DNA of 19,979 nt from CAZAGD01 sp049699975 (GTDB lineage: Bacteria; Desulfobacterota; SM23-61), in assembly GCA_049699975.1 (NCBI GenBank), contig JBNAWB010000044.1, positions 1 to 19,979 on the forward strand, given 5' to 3'. The position numbers and the translations under genes are program-made. Below, one piece after another: positions 1 to 6,288 of this stretch. Every line of letters starts with the position of its first letter. Within the stretch, counting starts at the first letter, position 1. Below the pieces are notes generated by a model. It had not been told where the DNA came from. It ran no database searches and saw nothing but the letters and a program-made list of their open reading frames with translations.

Positions 1-156
1 AATAAAAAAGTATTAAATCTTGGAAAAATCACTAATCAAGACGCGACCCCAATATTCCAGGCAGCTAAGTGCCCCCTTGGATGGATGATATATTTAATGA
101 GTTTAGACCAAGGGCGAAAAGCTTTGGTAGCAGTGTTGGGCGAAGAGCTTAAGTAG
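1..156 (+). CDS. possible C-terminal fragment of an unidentified protein (cut by window edge)
   Basis: Frame 1 is open from the first base to a TAG at 154-156, giving 51 residues that end in GRKALVAVLGEELK. I do not recognise the family. The composition is protein-like (mixed hydrophobic and charged residues, with a Leu/Val-rich amphipathic C-terminus), and it lies on the same strand as miaA about 100 bp downstream. An open frame this short can occur by chance in AT-rich DNA. An overlapping - strand frame at 36-230 is also open, and I regard that one as the shadow. It is a partial gene at best. Confidence 0.35.
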   Translation, partial: NKKVLNLGKITNQDATPIFQAAKCPLGWMIYLMSLDQGRKALVAVLGEELK

Positions 157-230
157 TATTTGAGAAATATAAAATAGAAGTATAAAATTGGGGAAAGGAA
201 GCGGAGTAATATAAAATCATTGAAAAACAT

Positions 231-256
231 GAGTCAAGAGTAGACTTGACCCCTTT
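231..256. repeat. short palindrome before miaA (GTCAAG-N6-CTTGAC)
   Basis: GTCAAG at 233-238 is repeated inverted as CTTGAC at 245-250 around six bases. The palindrome covers the TTG codon at 246 that would otherwise be the most upstream in-frame miaA start, which argues for the ATG at 261 as the real start. It resembles REP-type short palindromes, but only this single copy is seen here, so that label is a guess. Confidence 0.4.
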
Positions 257-260
257 ACTC

Positions 261-1160
261 ATGGACTTTAATCTTTTAGTCATTTTAGGGCCTACAGCTT
301 CGGGGAAGACGAAAGTAGGCGTAAAAGTAGCGCAAGCCTTAAATGGCGAGATTATCTCTGCCGATTCGCGGCAGGTCTATCGGGGAATGGACATCGGCAC
401 GGGAAAAGATCTCAAAGAGTATGGGTCAGTTCCCTATCATTTGATCGATATCGTTGATCCAGGCTATGAATTTAGTGTCTTTGAATTTCAGCGCCTTTTT
501 TTTAAAACTTTCACCGAAATTCAAAAAAGGGGACATCTCCCTATTTTAGTAGGAGGAACAGGTTTATACATTGACTCCGTATTAAGGGCTTACCAAATGG
601 TCGAAGTTCCCTTAAACCCTGCTCTGCGCCAAGAACTCTCTTCTTTAAGTAATGAAGAATTAGCCGAAAGATTGAAAAAGGTTAATCCCAAGCTTCATAA
701 TACAACTGACCTCTTGGATCGGGAACGTTTGCTTCGGGCGATCGAGATTAGCGAACTTGGACAAAATAAAAATGGACCATCGTTTCCTGAAATTCGGCCA
801 TTAGTTTTTGGCATTAGATGGCCACGAGAAATTTTAAAACAGCGCATCAATCTTCGGCTTACGGAGCGATTAAGACAGGGAATGGTGGAAGAGGTGGAAA
901 GACTCCAACAGAAAGGAATCTCTTTAGAAAGATTGGAATCCTACGGTCTGGAATACCGTTTCATAGCCAAATATCTCAAAGGAGAACTTACTTTTGATGA
1001 AATGGAGGAAAAGCTGCGCCATGCTATTCACCAGTTCACTAAAAGGCAGATGACCTGGTTTCGACGAATGGAAAGAATGGGGATTAACATCCATTGGGTC
1101 GATGGTGGCGCAGATCCCGCCCAGGCTATTTTGCAGATTATAGAAAATAGAAGGAATTAA
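261..1160 (+). CDS. miaA: tRNA dimethylallyltransferase MiaA
   Basis: MiaA transfers a dimethylallyl group from DMAPP to N6 of A37 in tRNAs that read UNN codons, in the cytoplasm. The N-terminus carries the P-loop GPTASGKT, followed by the family signature ISADSRQVYRGMDIGTGKD. VGGTGLYIDSVL and the C-terminal HQFTKRQMTWFRR segment, which contacts tRNA and the diphosphate, are also present. About 300 residues is normal for the family. The frame also opens at a TTG at 246, but that codon lies in a palindrome and the reading adds only five residues; I chose ATG 261, although neither start has a strong Shine-Dalgarno. The 'GTGKD' form, in place of the common 'GTAKP', is a variant I associate with some deltaproteobacterial-type and Bacteroidetes MiaA. 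A compound repeat begins 14 bp after the stop. Confidence 0.95.
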   Translation: MDFNLLVILGPTASGKTKVGVKVAQALNGEIISADSRQVYRGMDIGTGKDLKEYGSVPYHLIDIVDPGYEFSVFEFQRLFFKTFTEIQKRGHLPILVGGTGLYIDSVLRAYQMVEVPLNPALRQELSSLSNEELAERLKKVNPKLHNTTDLLDRERLLRAIEISELGQNKNGPSFPEIRPLVFGIRWPREILKQRINLRLTERLRQGMVEEVERLQQKGISLERLESYGLEYRFIAKYLKGELTFDEMEEKLRHAIHQFTKRQMTWFRRMERMGINIHWVDGGADPAQAILQIIENRRN

Positions 1161-1174
1161 GAAATTTAGTAAAT

Positions 1175-1371
1175 TTGCCCTTCACCCTATCCCTCTTCCC
1201 CATTGAGAATAAGTTATAGTGTCATCGCGAGAGAGCGTAGCGGCCGTGGCGGTCTCGTAAAGCATTGAAATTAAAGAGATGGCCACGCTCCCCCGCATCG
1301 AGTGCGGGGTCGCTCGCCATGACGAAGAGGGATTATGACACAGTCCCATTGGGGAGAGAGTCGGTGGGCAA
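1175..1371. repeat. compound palindromic repeat, locus A (Y family outside, Z family inside)
   Basis: The outer arms start TTGCCC at 1175 and end GGGCAA at 1371. They continue as imperfect inverted repeats (CTCTTCCCCATTG at left, CCATTGGGGAGAGAG at right). This CCCTTCACCC/CTCTCCCC arm resembles the perfect palindrome at 2028-2079. Inside the arms lies the 103-bp Z element (1221-1323). The whole block fills the gap between the convergent ends of miaA and the small secreted protein gene, where a bidirectional terminator would normally be. No clear target-site duplication is seen. Confidence 0.65.
1221..1323 (-). repeat. Z palindromic repeat, copy 1 (103 bp)
   Basis: The element begins GTCATCGCGAG and ends CTCGCCATGAC, so its tips are near-perfect inverted repeats. 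Its reverse complement aligns without gaps to 6134-6236; I count about 16 differences in 103 positions by hand. It contains several smaller stems, including CCCCGCA-tcgag-TGCGGGG at about 1292-1309. Homology to the second copy continues for roughly 25 bp beyond the right tip. It belongs to the general type of 'GTCATnGCGAG' intergenic repeat known from many bacterial genomes. It has no coding potential. Confidence 0.8.
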
Positions 1372-1388
1372 GAGGATTGACAAGAATA

Positions 1389-1817
1389 TTATTTTTTACT
1401 CTTGCCTTTGCTTTTAGGCTTCCCAGCATCTTTCTCCAAATAAAGATCATCACCCCGCTTCAAGGCGTGAAATTCTTTTGAGCCGGGCTTAATCCCTAAA
1501 TTTTTGGCAATCACTCCCCAACCCTTTGTTTTATTAGATCTATATTCCTGCATTACATAATCAACAGGTTTGCTCGACATTTCGGCCAGACGACATACCA
1601 TGTAAGCATCCGCCGGTCTCTCCGTATTTCCGATTACCGCGCCGATTTCTGCATCACCTATCTTAAAACGGGCTGCCAATCTCGCCCGGAAGCCTGATGG
1701 GTCAGCCTCCGCTCTGATATTAAAATCCTTAATCCAATCAAAATCACTCGCAACTAAAATTGTTGGGCAAAAAACTAAAAACACAATCGAAATTAAGAAC
1801 AACATTTTTCTTTTCAT
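1389..1817 (-). CDS. small secreted protein, unknown function
   Basis: 142 residues. A Sec signal peptide is clear: MKRK, then a hydrophobic stretch (residues 5-21), then a likely cleavage after ILVAS. The mature part is about 120 residues and soluble. It has an Arg-rich segment (IRAEADPSGFRARLAARFKI), a central AYMVCRLAEM helix-like region with one Cys, a GWGVIAKNLGIKPGSKEFH stretch, and a strongly basic tail rich in Lys and Gly. I recall similar hypothetical proteins in deltaproteobacterial genomes but know of no assigned function. GGAGG lies five bases before the ATG, which fixes the start. It is transcribed alone, convergent to miaA, between two repeat loci. Confidence 0.8.
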   Translation of the reverse strand: MKRKMLFLISIVFLVFCPTILVASDFDWIKDFNIRAEADPSGFRARLAARFKIGDAEIGAVIGNTERPADAYMVCRLAEMSSKPVDYVMQEYRSNKTKGWGVIAKNLGIKPGSKEFHALKRGDDLYLEKDAGKPKSKGKSKK

Positions 1818-1980
1818 GTTTGCCTCCGGCAGTAAAATTTTCTAAGCCAAAGGAAAGAATGATTTAAACTCGTGACAATTATAATATCGTCTCTTCGCGC
1901 ACTATTTCTTTAGGTATTATTTTTTCAACAATTAATTATTTATTATTTATTGCTATAATGCAATTATAATTTAAGAAAAG

Positions 1981-2128
1981 CATTATTCCTCACTGAAGGG
2001 TGGGCTTATTATATAGGAAATTTAATGTTCCCCTCACCCTTCCCCTCTCCCCAGCGGGGAGAGGGCAGGGTGAAGGGAAAATAAAATGGGCTCACTAAGA
2101 AATCCCCCCTTTTCAGTGATGATTTACA
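1981..2128. repeat. X repeat element, locus B, containing a Y palindrome
   Basis: The ends are imperfect inverted repeats: CATTATTCCTCACTGAAGGG at left, and CCCTTTTCAGTGATGATTTACA at right. Both arms match the arms of the X element at 6031-6288. The right arm (2079-2128) matches the reverse complement of 6031-6082 at roughly 44 of 52 positions by hand alignment. The interior, however, is a Y palindrome and not the Z element found at 6134. AAAAG occurs directly outside both ends (1976-1980 and 2129-2133), a possible but weak 5-bp target-site duplication. Confidence 0.65.
2028..2079. repeat. Y palindrome (long GC-rich hairpin)
   Basis: Two arms of about 24 bases pair almost perfectly around an AGC loop: TTCCCCTCACCC then CTCTCCCC at left, and GGGGAGAGGGCAGGGTGAAGG at right. 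There is no T-run and no gene ending just upstream, so I call it a repeat and not a terminator. The same arm type forms the outside of locus A, and a decayed version may lie at 14259-14319. Confidence 0.7.
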
Positions 2129-2179
2129 AAAAGTAGATGACTACGGCCTTCAGGCTCGCTACCATATGAATTTAAAATT

Positions 2180-2926
2180 ATGCCAAAAGTTCAAGAAATT
2201 CTGGCCAAAAATATTCTCTCCAAATCCCAGGTCATGGATTATGCTTTAAATCCCTATGTCGGTTGCGAGCATGAGTGTCGTTATTGCTATGCTCGATTTA
2301 TGAAGAGATTTACTGGCCATAAAGAGAATTGGAGAGAATTTGTAGACGCCAAGATCAACGCCCCCGATTTATTAGCTAAAGAAATAAAGAAGAAAAAAGT
2401 TGGCTGCATATGGATCAGCGGCGTCTGCGATCCTTATCAACCCATAGAAAGCAAGTATGGACTCACAAGGAGTTGCCTGGAGATTCTGGCCTCAAACGGT
2501 TGGCCGGTTACTATCCAAACTAAATCTCCTTTAGTTCTCAGGGATTTGGATTTAATAAAAAACATAAGAGATGTAGAAGTTGGTTACACTATAACCACTG
2601 CTGATGAAAAAATTAAAAAATTTTTCGAGCCGAAAGCTCCCACCATAGAAGCAAGGATTACAGCTTTAGGTGAGTTAAATTCCGCAGGTATAAAAACTTA
2701 CGCCATGATTGCCCCCCTTCTTCCGGGGGCTGAAGAACTAGTCTCTAAAATTAAAGGTAAAGTAGATTATGTTTATATTGATCGGATGAACTACCATTAT
2801 GCTGATTGGGTCTATAGAAAATACAATCTAAAATGGGCCAGAACAGATGATTTCTTTAGGCAAAAGGGGGAAGAACTTGCGGAATTATTTAAAAAGGAAC
2901 AAATACCAGTCCATTTATTATTTTAA
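2180..2926 (+). CDS. short SPL-family radical SAM protein (COG1533-like)
   Basis: The radical SAM cluster motif C29-x3-C33-x2-C36 sits in the typical context ALNPYVGCEHECRYCYA, followed by GCIWISGVCDPYQPIE, the 'DPYQPxE' motif of the spore-photolyase-like family. The enzyme should bind a [4Fe-4S] cluster and cleave S-adenosylmethionine to start radical chemistry. At 248 residues it is shorter than many SplB-like proteins (about 300-340), so true DNA photoproduct repair is not implied; the substrate is unknown. The start ATG has no strong Shine-Dalgarno. The glycosyltransferase gene follows after a gap of about 30 bp on the same strand, so the two are probably co-transcribed. Confidence 0.85.
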   Translation: MPKVQEILAKNILSKSQVMDYALNPYVGCEHECRYCYARFMKRFTGHKENWREFVDAKINAPDLLAKEIKKKKVGCIWISGVCDPYQPIESKYGLTRSCLEILASNGWPVTIQTKSPLVLRDLDLIKNIRDVEVGYTITTADEKIKKFFEPKAPTIEARITALGELNSAGIKTYAMIAPLLPGAEELVSKIKGKVDYVYIDRMNYHYADWVYRKYNLKWARTDDFFRQKGEELAELFKKEQIPVHLLF

Positions 2927-2956
2927 TTTTTTTGGAAATTAAGATTGAAGCTTTCA

Positions 2957-4228
2957 ATGGATAAAGAAATTCTTCGATATCTGCAGGCAAGAGGAATTAA
3001 AGGCCCTTGGAAAATTTGCGGAACTGATCGGGCTGACTTTACCGGAGCCATAGTGATTCCAGCCTTGGCGGAAGCTGATTACCTTTGGAATACCCTTAAA
3101 TCTCTCGCCCAAAATCCTGCAGAAATTTTAGATAAATTCTTAACCTTAATTGTGGTTAACCATCGCCAAGATGCTCCCCCTGAAATTAAGAAAAATAACT
3201 TAGACACTCTCCGTATGTTGGCCACCAGAAAAGATTCTTTACAAAATTTACCCCGCGCCTGGGTAGATGCCGCCTCTCCCGGATTAGAATTACCTTCCAA
3301 TGGGGGCGTAGGTTTTGCTCGCAAAATAGGTTTTGATTTAGCCTTGGAGAAACTTAATTACCAAAATAATTCTCCCTTGCTCATCTCCCTGGATGCGGAT
3401 ACTCTTGTCCGTCCAGATTATTTACCCGCTTTAATGCATCATTTCCAAAATTTCTCTGTCGGCGCCGCAATAATCCCTTTTTGTCATCAGCAGGGCTCCA
3501 CCATCGCGGAAGACCAAGCCATTAAAAGATACGAACTTTTTTTACGAGCTTATGTTTTCGGCCTTAAATTGGCGGGCTCACCTTACGCTTTCCATACGAT
3601 TGGAAGTACCATGGCCTGCACTGCTGCCGCTTACGTGCGCGCCGGCGGGATGAATACTAGATCGGCAGCAGAGGACTTTTATTTTCTGCAACAGTTGGCC
3701 AAGACCAGCGGCCTTAAGCAAGTTAAGGGAACCATAGTTTACCCGGCAGCGCGCGCTTCCTGGCGCGTTCCTTTTGGTACGGGCAAATCCGTGCTGAAAA
3801 TTTTAACTTCTCCATCTGGGACGATTAAATTTTACCAAACAGCTTGTTTCCAAGTGCTGAAAAACTGGCTGGACTTGACCTCTCAACACATCGACTTATC
3901 TACCGGAAAAATCCAAAAGATGGCCGGAGAAATTTCTCCTGCTTTAGTCGATTTTTTATCCCGCATTCATTTTCCAGAAGTGTGGCCTAAATTGCAAAAA
4001 AATTATCATTCCCTCCCGCAGCTTCAGTCTGCCTTTCATATCTGGTTTGATGGTTTAAAGACCTTGCAATTGATTCATTATCTTTCGGCCGGTCCATTCC
4101 CTAAAGCAGAGCCTGAAGAAGTCCTCCCCTCCCTTTGGCAATGGGCAGGACTTGCCCCTCCGGTAACCTTCGCCGAGCACCTCTCTTTATTAAGAAGACT
4201 GCAGATTGGTGAGGATTATCAAGACTAA
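2957..4228 (+). CDS. glycosyltransferase, family-2-like (GT-A fold)
   Basis: Residue numbers here count from the alternative TTG at 2945. Recognisable GT-A landmarks in order: the nucleotide-binding start AIVIPALAEADYLWNTLKSL (35-54), GVGFARKIGFDLAL (121-134), the metal-binding DxD in LISLDADTLV (D150, D152), the acceptor-region STMACTAAAYVRAGGM (about 221-236) and AEDFYFLQQLAK (242-253). Together these define a processive or polymer-type family-2 transferase core. The C-terminal roughly 130 residues are not a known domain to me, and no membrane segment is evident. The sugar donor and acceptor cannot be told. TTG at 2945 would add four residues; I prefer ATG 2957, but neither has a strong ribosome site. 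Its stop overlaps the stop of the convergent methyltransferase gene. Confidence 0.82.
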   Translation: MDKEILRYLQARGIKGPWKICGTDRADFTGAIVIPALAEADYLWNTLKSLAQNPAEILDKFLTLIVVNHRQDAPPEIKKNNLDTLRMLATRKDSLQNLPRAWVDAASPGLELPSNGGVGFARKIGFDLALEKLNYQNNSPLLISLDADTLVRPDYLPALMHHFQNFSVGAAIIPFCHQQGSTIAEDQAIKRYELFLRAYVFGLKLAGSPYAFHTIGSTMACTAAAYVRAGGMNTRSAAEDFYFLQQLAKTSGLKQVKGTIVYPAARASWRVPFGTGKSVLKILTSPSGTIKFYQTACFQVLKNWLDLTSQHIDLSTGKIQKMAGEISPALVDFLSRIHFPEVWPKLQKNYHSLPQLQSAFHIWFDGLKTLQLIHYLSAGPFPKAEPEEVLPSLWQWAGLAPPVTFAEHLSLLRRLQIGEDYQD

Positions 4229-4836
4229 GGTTTATTCTTAGGAAAAAGGCAGGGTGGCCCCAACCCATCATATTTGACAGATTCAAAGAGGATTAAAGGA
4301 GGAAGGCAATGGAGAATTAGTTTGGTATGTACATTATGGAAGATACGTTCCAAATGATTTCTCAAGAATTCAGGCAACTGAATAAAATTTTGGTAAGCAA
4401 GGAAGCGACCACCATTTTTTAATGCCGCATGCGCGTTTCCTAAGATATAGGTTTTTATTTCTTTGGGAAACAGGGAAAAAGGTATTCCTGATAAAATATA
4501 ATCCACTTCCCCTTCGCCACAACTTTTTAAAATCTCCAATACATTGCCAGCACAGTCGTTAAAAAGCCTTAAGCGCGGATCAGTAATATCGCGCTGCAAA
4601 ATGCGGAAAAAATCGGGATTCCTCTCTATGGCAATTAAGCGCGAATCAGGCCCCATATGGCGCAACAGTTTTACGGTAAAAACTCCCGTTCCCGGCCCAT
4701 ATTCCACAATGACCTTTTTCCCGTTAAAGTTTATCTGATCGCAGATCCTCTGCACGGCAATTTTTGAAGTAGGGGTTATGGAAGCAACGTACTTATCCTT
4801 GGCAAAATTTTTTAAATAAATAAATGTCTTTTTCAT
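4225..4836 (-). CDS. SAM-dependent methyltransferase, phospholipid N-methyltransferase / rRNA dimethylase-like
   Basis: Residue numbers count from the overlapping TTG at 4842. Class I methyltransferase with motif I VIVEYGPGTGVFT (44-56), the acidic ribose-binding residue in LIAIERNP (E73), and motif IV DYILSGIPFSLFP (114-126). The N-terminal FAKDKYVASITPTSKIAV resembles bacterial phospholipid N-methyltransferases (PmtA, COG3963) more than KsgA, because 'SGIPFS' replaces the KsgA NxPY motif. The likely reaction is methyl transfer to a lipid amine or another small acceptor. The gene is translationally coupled to the upstream dehydrogenase: the TTG overlaps that gene's TGA, and the ATG at 4836 lies just after. 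Its 3' end overlaps the stop codon of the convergent glycosyltransferase, leaving no room for a separate terminator. Confidence 0.8.
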   Translation of the reverse strand: MKKTFIYLKNFAKDKYVASITPTSKIAVQRICDQINFNGKKVIVEYGPGTGVFTVKLLRHMGPDSRLIAIERNPDFFRILQRDITDPRLRLFNDCAGNVLEILKSCGEGEVDYILSGIPFSLFPKEIKTYILGNAHAALKNGGRFLAYQNFIQLPEFLRNHLERIFHNVHTKLILHCLPPLILFESVKYDGLGPPCLFPKNKP

Positions 4837-4838
4837 GC

Positions 4839-5948
4839 TCAAATCTTAAAAGGAACCCCTACTTCAGCAGCGATCGCTTTCAAGTCCTCATACACTTTGT
4901 AATATAGCGGAATTCCTTCGCGCCTATATTTCTCTTCCAACTCAAATTCCTTTTCGCCATGGATGAAAATCCGATCTCTGCCTTCGGCTTTGGCCGAGTT
5001 TTTGAGACGGCGGATTAAGTCATCCATATCTCTCTTGAACTCTTCCAGGGGGCGGAAAAAATCAATCCGTATGGCGCCGAAAAAATGCGCCACCAAAGAG
5101 GGAAGTGGTTTGCCCTCTGGTGTTTTGGGATAAAGGAGATTTAAATAACCCGAGCCAGATAAAACTCCACAAAGTATATCAACTAACAGGTCCAAACCAT
5201 AGCCTTTGTGCCCACCGAACTCTTCTCCTTCTCCCCCTAAAGGAAGGATTCCGCCACCAGCTTTACTGCGGATATTATTCAAAACCCGCACCGGATCTTC
5301 ACAAGATTGTCCTTTTTCATCTGTTGCCCATCCTAAGGGCAGCTTTTTCCCCAAGCGGCTGTAAACTTCTAACTTTCCCAAAGTAGCCACGGCAGTTGAC
5401 ATATCTAAAACAAAAGGTCTCTCTTTTAAAGCGGGTACGCAAACGCTTATCGGATTTGTGCCCAGCATCACTTCGCGCCCAAAAGTGGGCACTACATACG
5501 CATCCGAGTTTGTCAAAGAAATGCCAATAAAATCATGTTCCAGGGCCATCATCGCATAATAGCCGGCGATGCCATAATGATTGCTGTTCCGCACGCTAAC
5601 GAAACCAACTCCATTTTGCTGGGCTTTGGCGATGGCCATTTTCATCCCTTTTAGCCCAGCCACCTGCCCCAAGGCTGCCCCACCATCAAGCAAGGCAGTC
5701 ACAGGAGTCTCGCGCACTATTTTTATATCCGGCCGGGGCACCATGACCCCATTCTTTAAGCCCGTGTAGTAGCGCCGTAATCTGGCTACTCCATGGGAAT
5801 CTATTCCTCGCAAATCTGCTTTGACCAAGACATCAGATGTAGTCCAAGCATCTTCGGCAGGCACGCCCATCTTTATGAATACTTCTTGGCAAAAAGAAGT
5901 AAGCGGTTCTGGCCAAACGATCTTAAATTCGCTATTCATTATCTTCAT
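4839..5948 (-). CDS. LDH2/MDH2-family NAD(P)-dependent 2-hydroxyacid dehydrogenase
   Basis: This family includes L-malate/L-lactate dehydrogenase YlbC/AllD types and L-sulfolactate dehydrogenase ComC; members oxidise 2-hydroxy acids with NAD(P). Signatures visible: DLRGIDSHGVARL (about 46-58), VRNSNHYGIAGYYAM with the conserved His (about 120-134), MLGTNPISV (162-170), and GGHKGYGLDLLVDIL (246-260). The length of about 369 is typical. An upstream in-frame GTG at 5951 is unlikely, because GGGAG lies only one base before it but four bases before the ATG at 5948, so I start there. The methyltransferase gene follows with overlap. The substrate is open; because comB lies nearby, a sulfolactate role is worth considering, but malate, lactate or ureidoglycolate are equally possible. 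Confidence 0.9.
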   Translation of the reverse strand: MKIMNSEFKIVWPEPLTSFCQEVFIKMGVPAEDAWTTSDVLVKADLRGIDSHGVARLRRYYTGLKNGVMVPRPDIKIVRETPVTALLDGGAALGQVAGLKGMKMAIAKAQQNGVGFVSVRNSNHYGIAGYYAMMALEHDFIGISLTNSDAYVVPTFGREVMLGTNPISVCVPALKERPFVLDMSTAVATLGKLEVYSRLGKKLPLGWATDEKGQSCEDPVRVLNNIRSKAGGGILPLGGEGEEFGGHKGYGLDLLVDILCGVLSGSGYLNLLYPKTPEGKPLPSLVAHFFGAIRIDFFRPLEEFKRDMDDLIRRLKNSAKAEGRDRIFIHGEKEFELEEKYRREGIPLYYKVYEDLKAIAAEVGVPFKI

Positions 5949-5951
5949 CAC

Positions 5952-6272
5952 ACTCCCTTTTGTGAAGTAAAAATAACATAAAAATTTAAATTTATTATTA
6001 ACTAAAAGTCAAGCAAAAATAATAAGGGAATGTAATCCATCACTGAAAAATGGATGATTTCTTGGGGAGCCCATTTTATTTTGGCCATCAACCTCCCTTC
6101 TCGTTGCTGAGACTATGTAACTATCCCTTTTTTGTCGTGGCAAGCGAGCCTGCAATTTATGCGGGGGAGCATGGCCATCTCTTTATTTTTAATACATCAC
6201 GAGATCGCCACGGTCGCTACGCTCCCTCGCGATGACATTGCGGCACAACATCGCTGGTTTAATATCCCCCCT
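5952..6272. other. intergenic region, 321 bp, mostly repeat element
   Basis: About 80 AT-rich bases lie upstream of the dehydrogenase; the remainder (6031 onward) is the X element with its Z insert, running into the 3' end of dusB. No gene is seen. Short open frames in the Z element are not convincing. Confidence 0.6.
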
Positions 6273-6288
6273 TCAGGGAGGGATTACA
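6031..6288. mobile_element. MITE-like X element, locus C, with perfect direct flanks; contains Z repeat
   Basis: The ends are inverted repeats: TGTAATCCATCACTGAA at 6031 and TTCAGGGAGGGATTACA ending at 6288 (the outer eight bases TGTAATCC/GGATTACA are perfect). Immediately outside both ends is AGGGAA (6025-6030 and 6289-6294), as expected for a target-site duplication. The element has no transposase gene, so it would move only with help from elsewhere. Its interior holds the Z repeat at 6134-6236. The right end lies inside the dusB reading frame and supplies its final codons and stop. Confidence 0.75.
6134..6236 (+). repeat. Z palindromic repeat, copy 2 (103 bp)
   Basis: It starts GTCGTGGCAAGCGAG and ends CCTCGCGATGAC. 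It is the same length as copy 1 at 1221-1323 and aligns to its reverse complement without gaps, with about 16 substitutions by hand count. Homology extends about 25 bp to the left (GAGACTATGTAACTATCCC here, against GGGACTGTGTCATAATCCC in copy 1), so the mobile unit may be longer than the palindrome itself. Confidence 0.8.

Larger units (their letters stand above)
1818..2179. other. divergent intergenic region, 362 bp
   Basis: This gap separates the divergent secreted-protein gene and the radical SAM gene, so promoters for both should lie here. The half next to the secreted-protein gene is very AT-rich (about 1860-1980), with several TATAAT-like hexamers but no pair I would call a promoter with confidence. 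The rest is the compound repeat of locus B. About 50 bp without visible features remain before the radical SAM start. Confidence 0.5.

Noticed and set aside
36..230. 64-residue - strand open frame rich in Phe, Tyr and Ile
   Set aside because: It is AT-rich and hydrophobic by composition alone, overlaps the frame entering from the left edge, and has no ribosome site.
2028..2079. Rho-independent terminator reading of the long hairpin
   Set aside because: There is no T-run and no gene ends immediately upstream on either strand; the same arm type recurs at other loci, so it is a repeat.
1175..6288. CRISPR array from the recurring palindromes
   Set aside because: Copies are few, far apart, in both orientations, differ in length and have no regular spacers; no cas genes are present.
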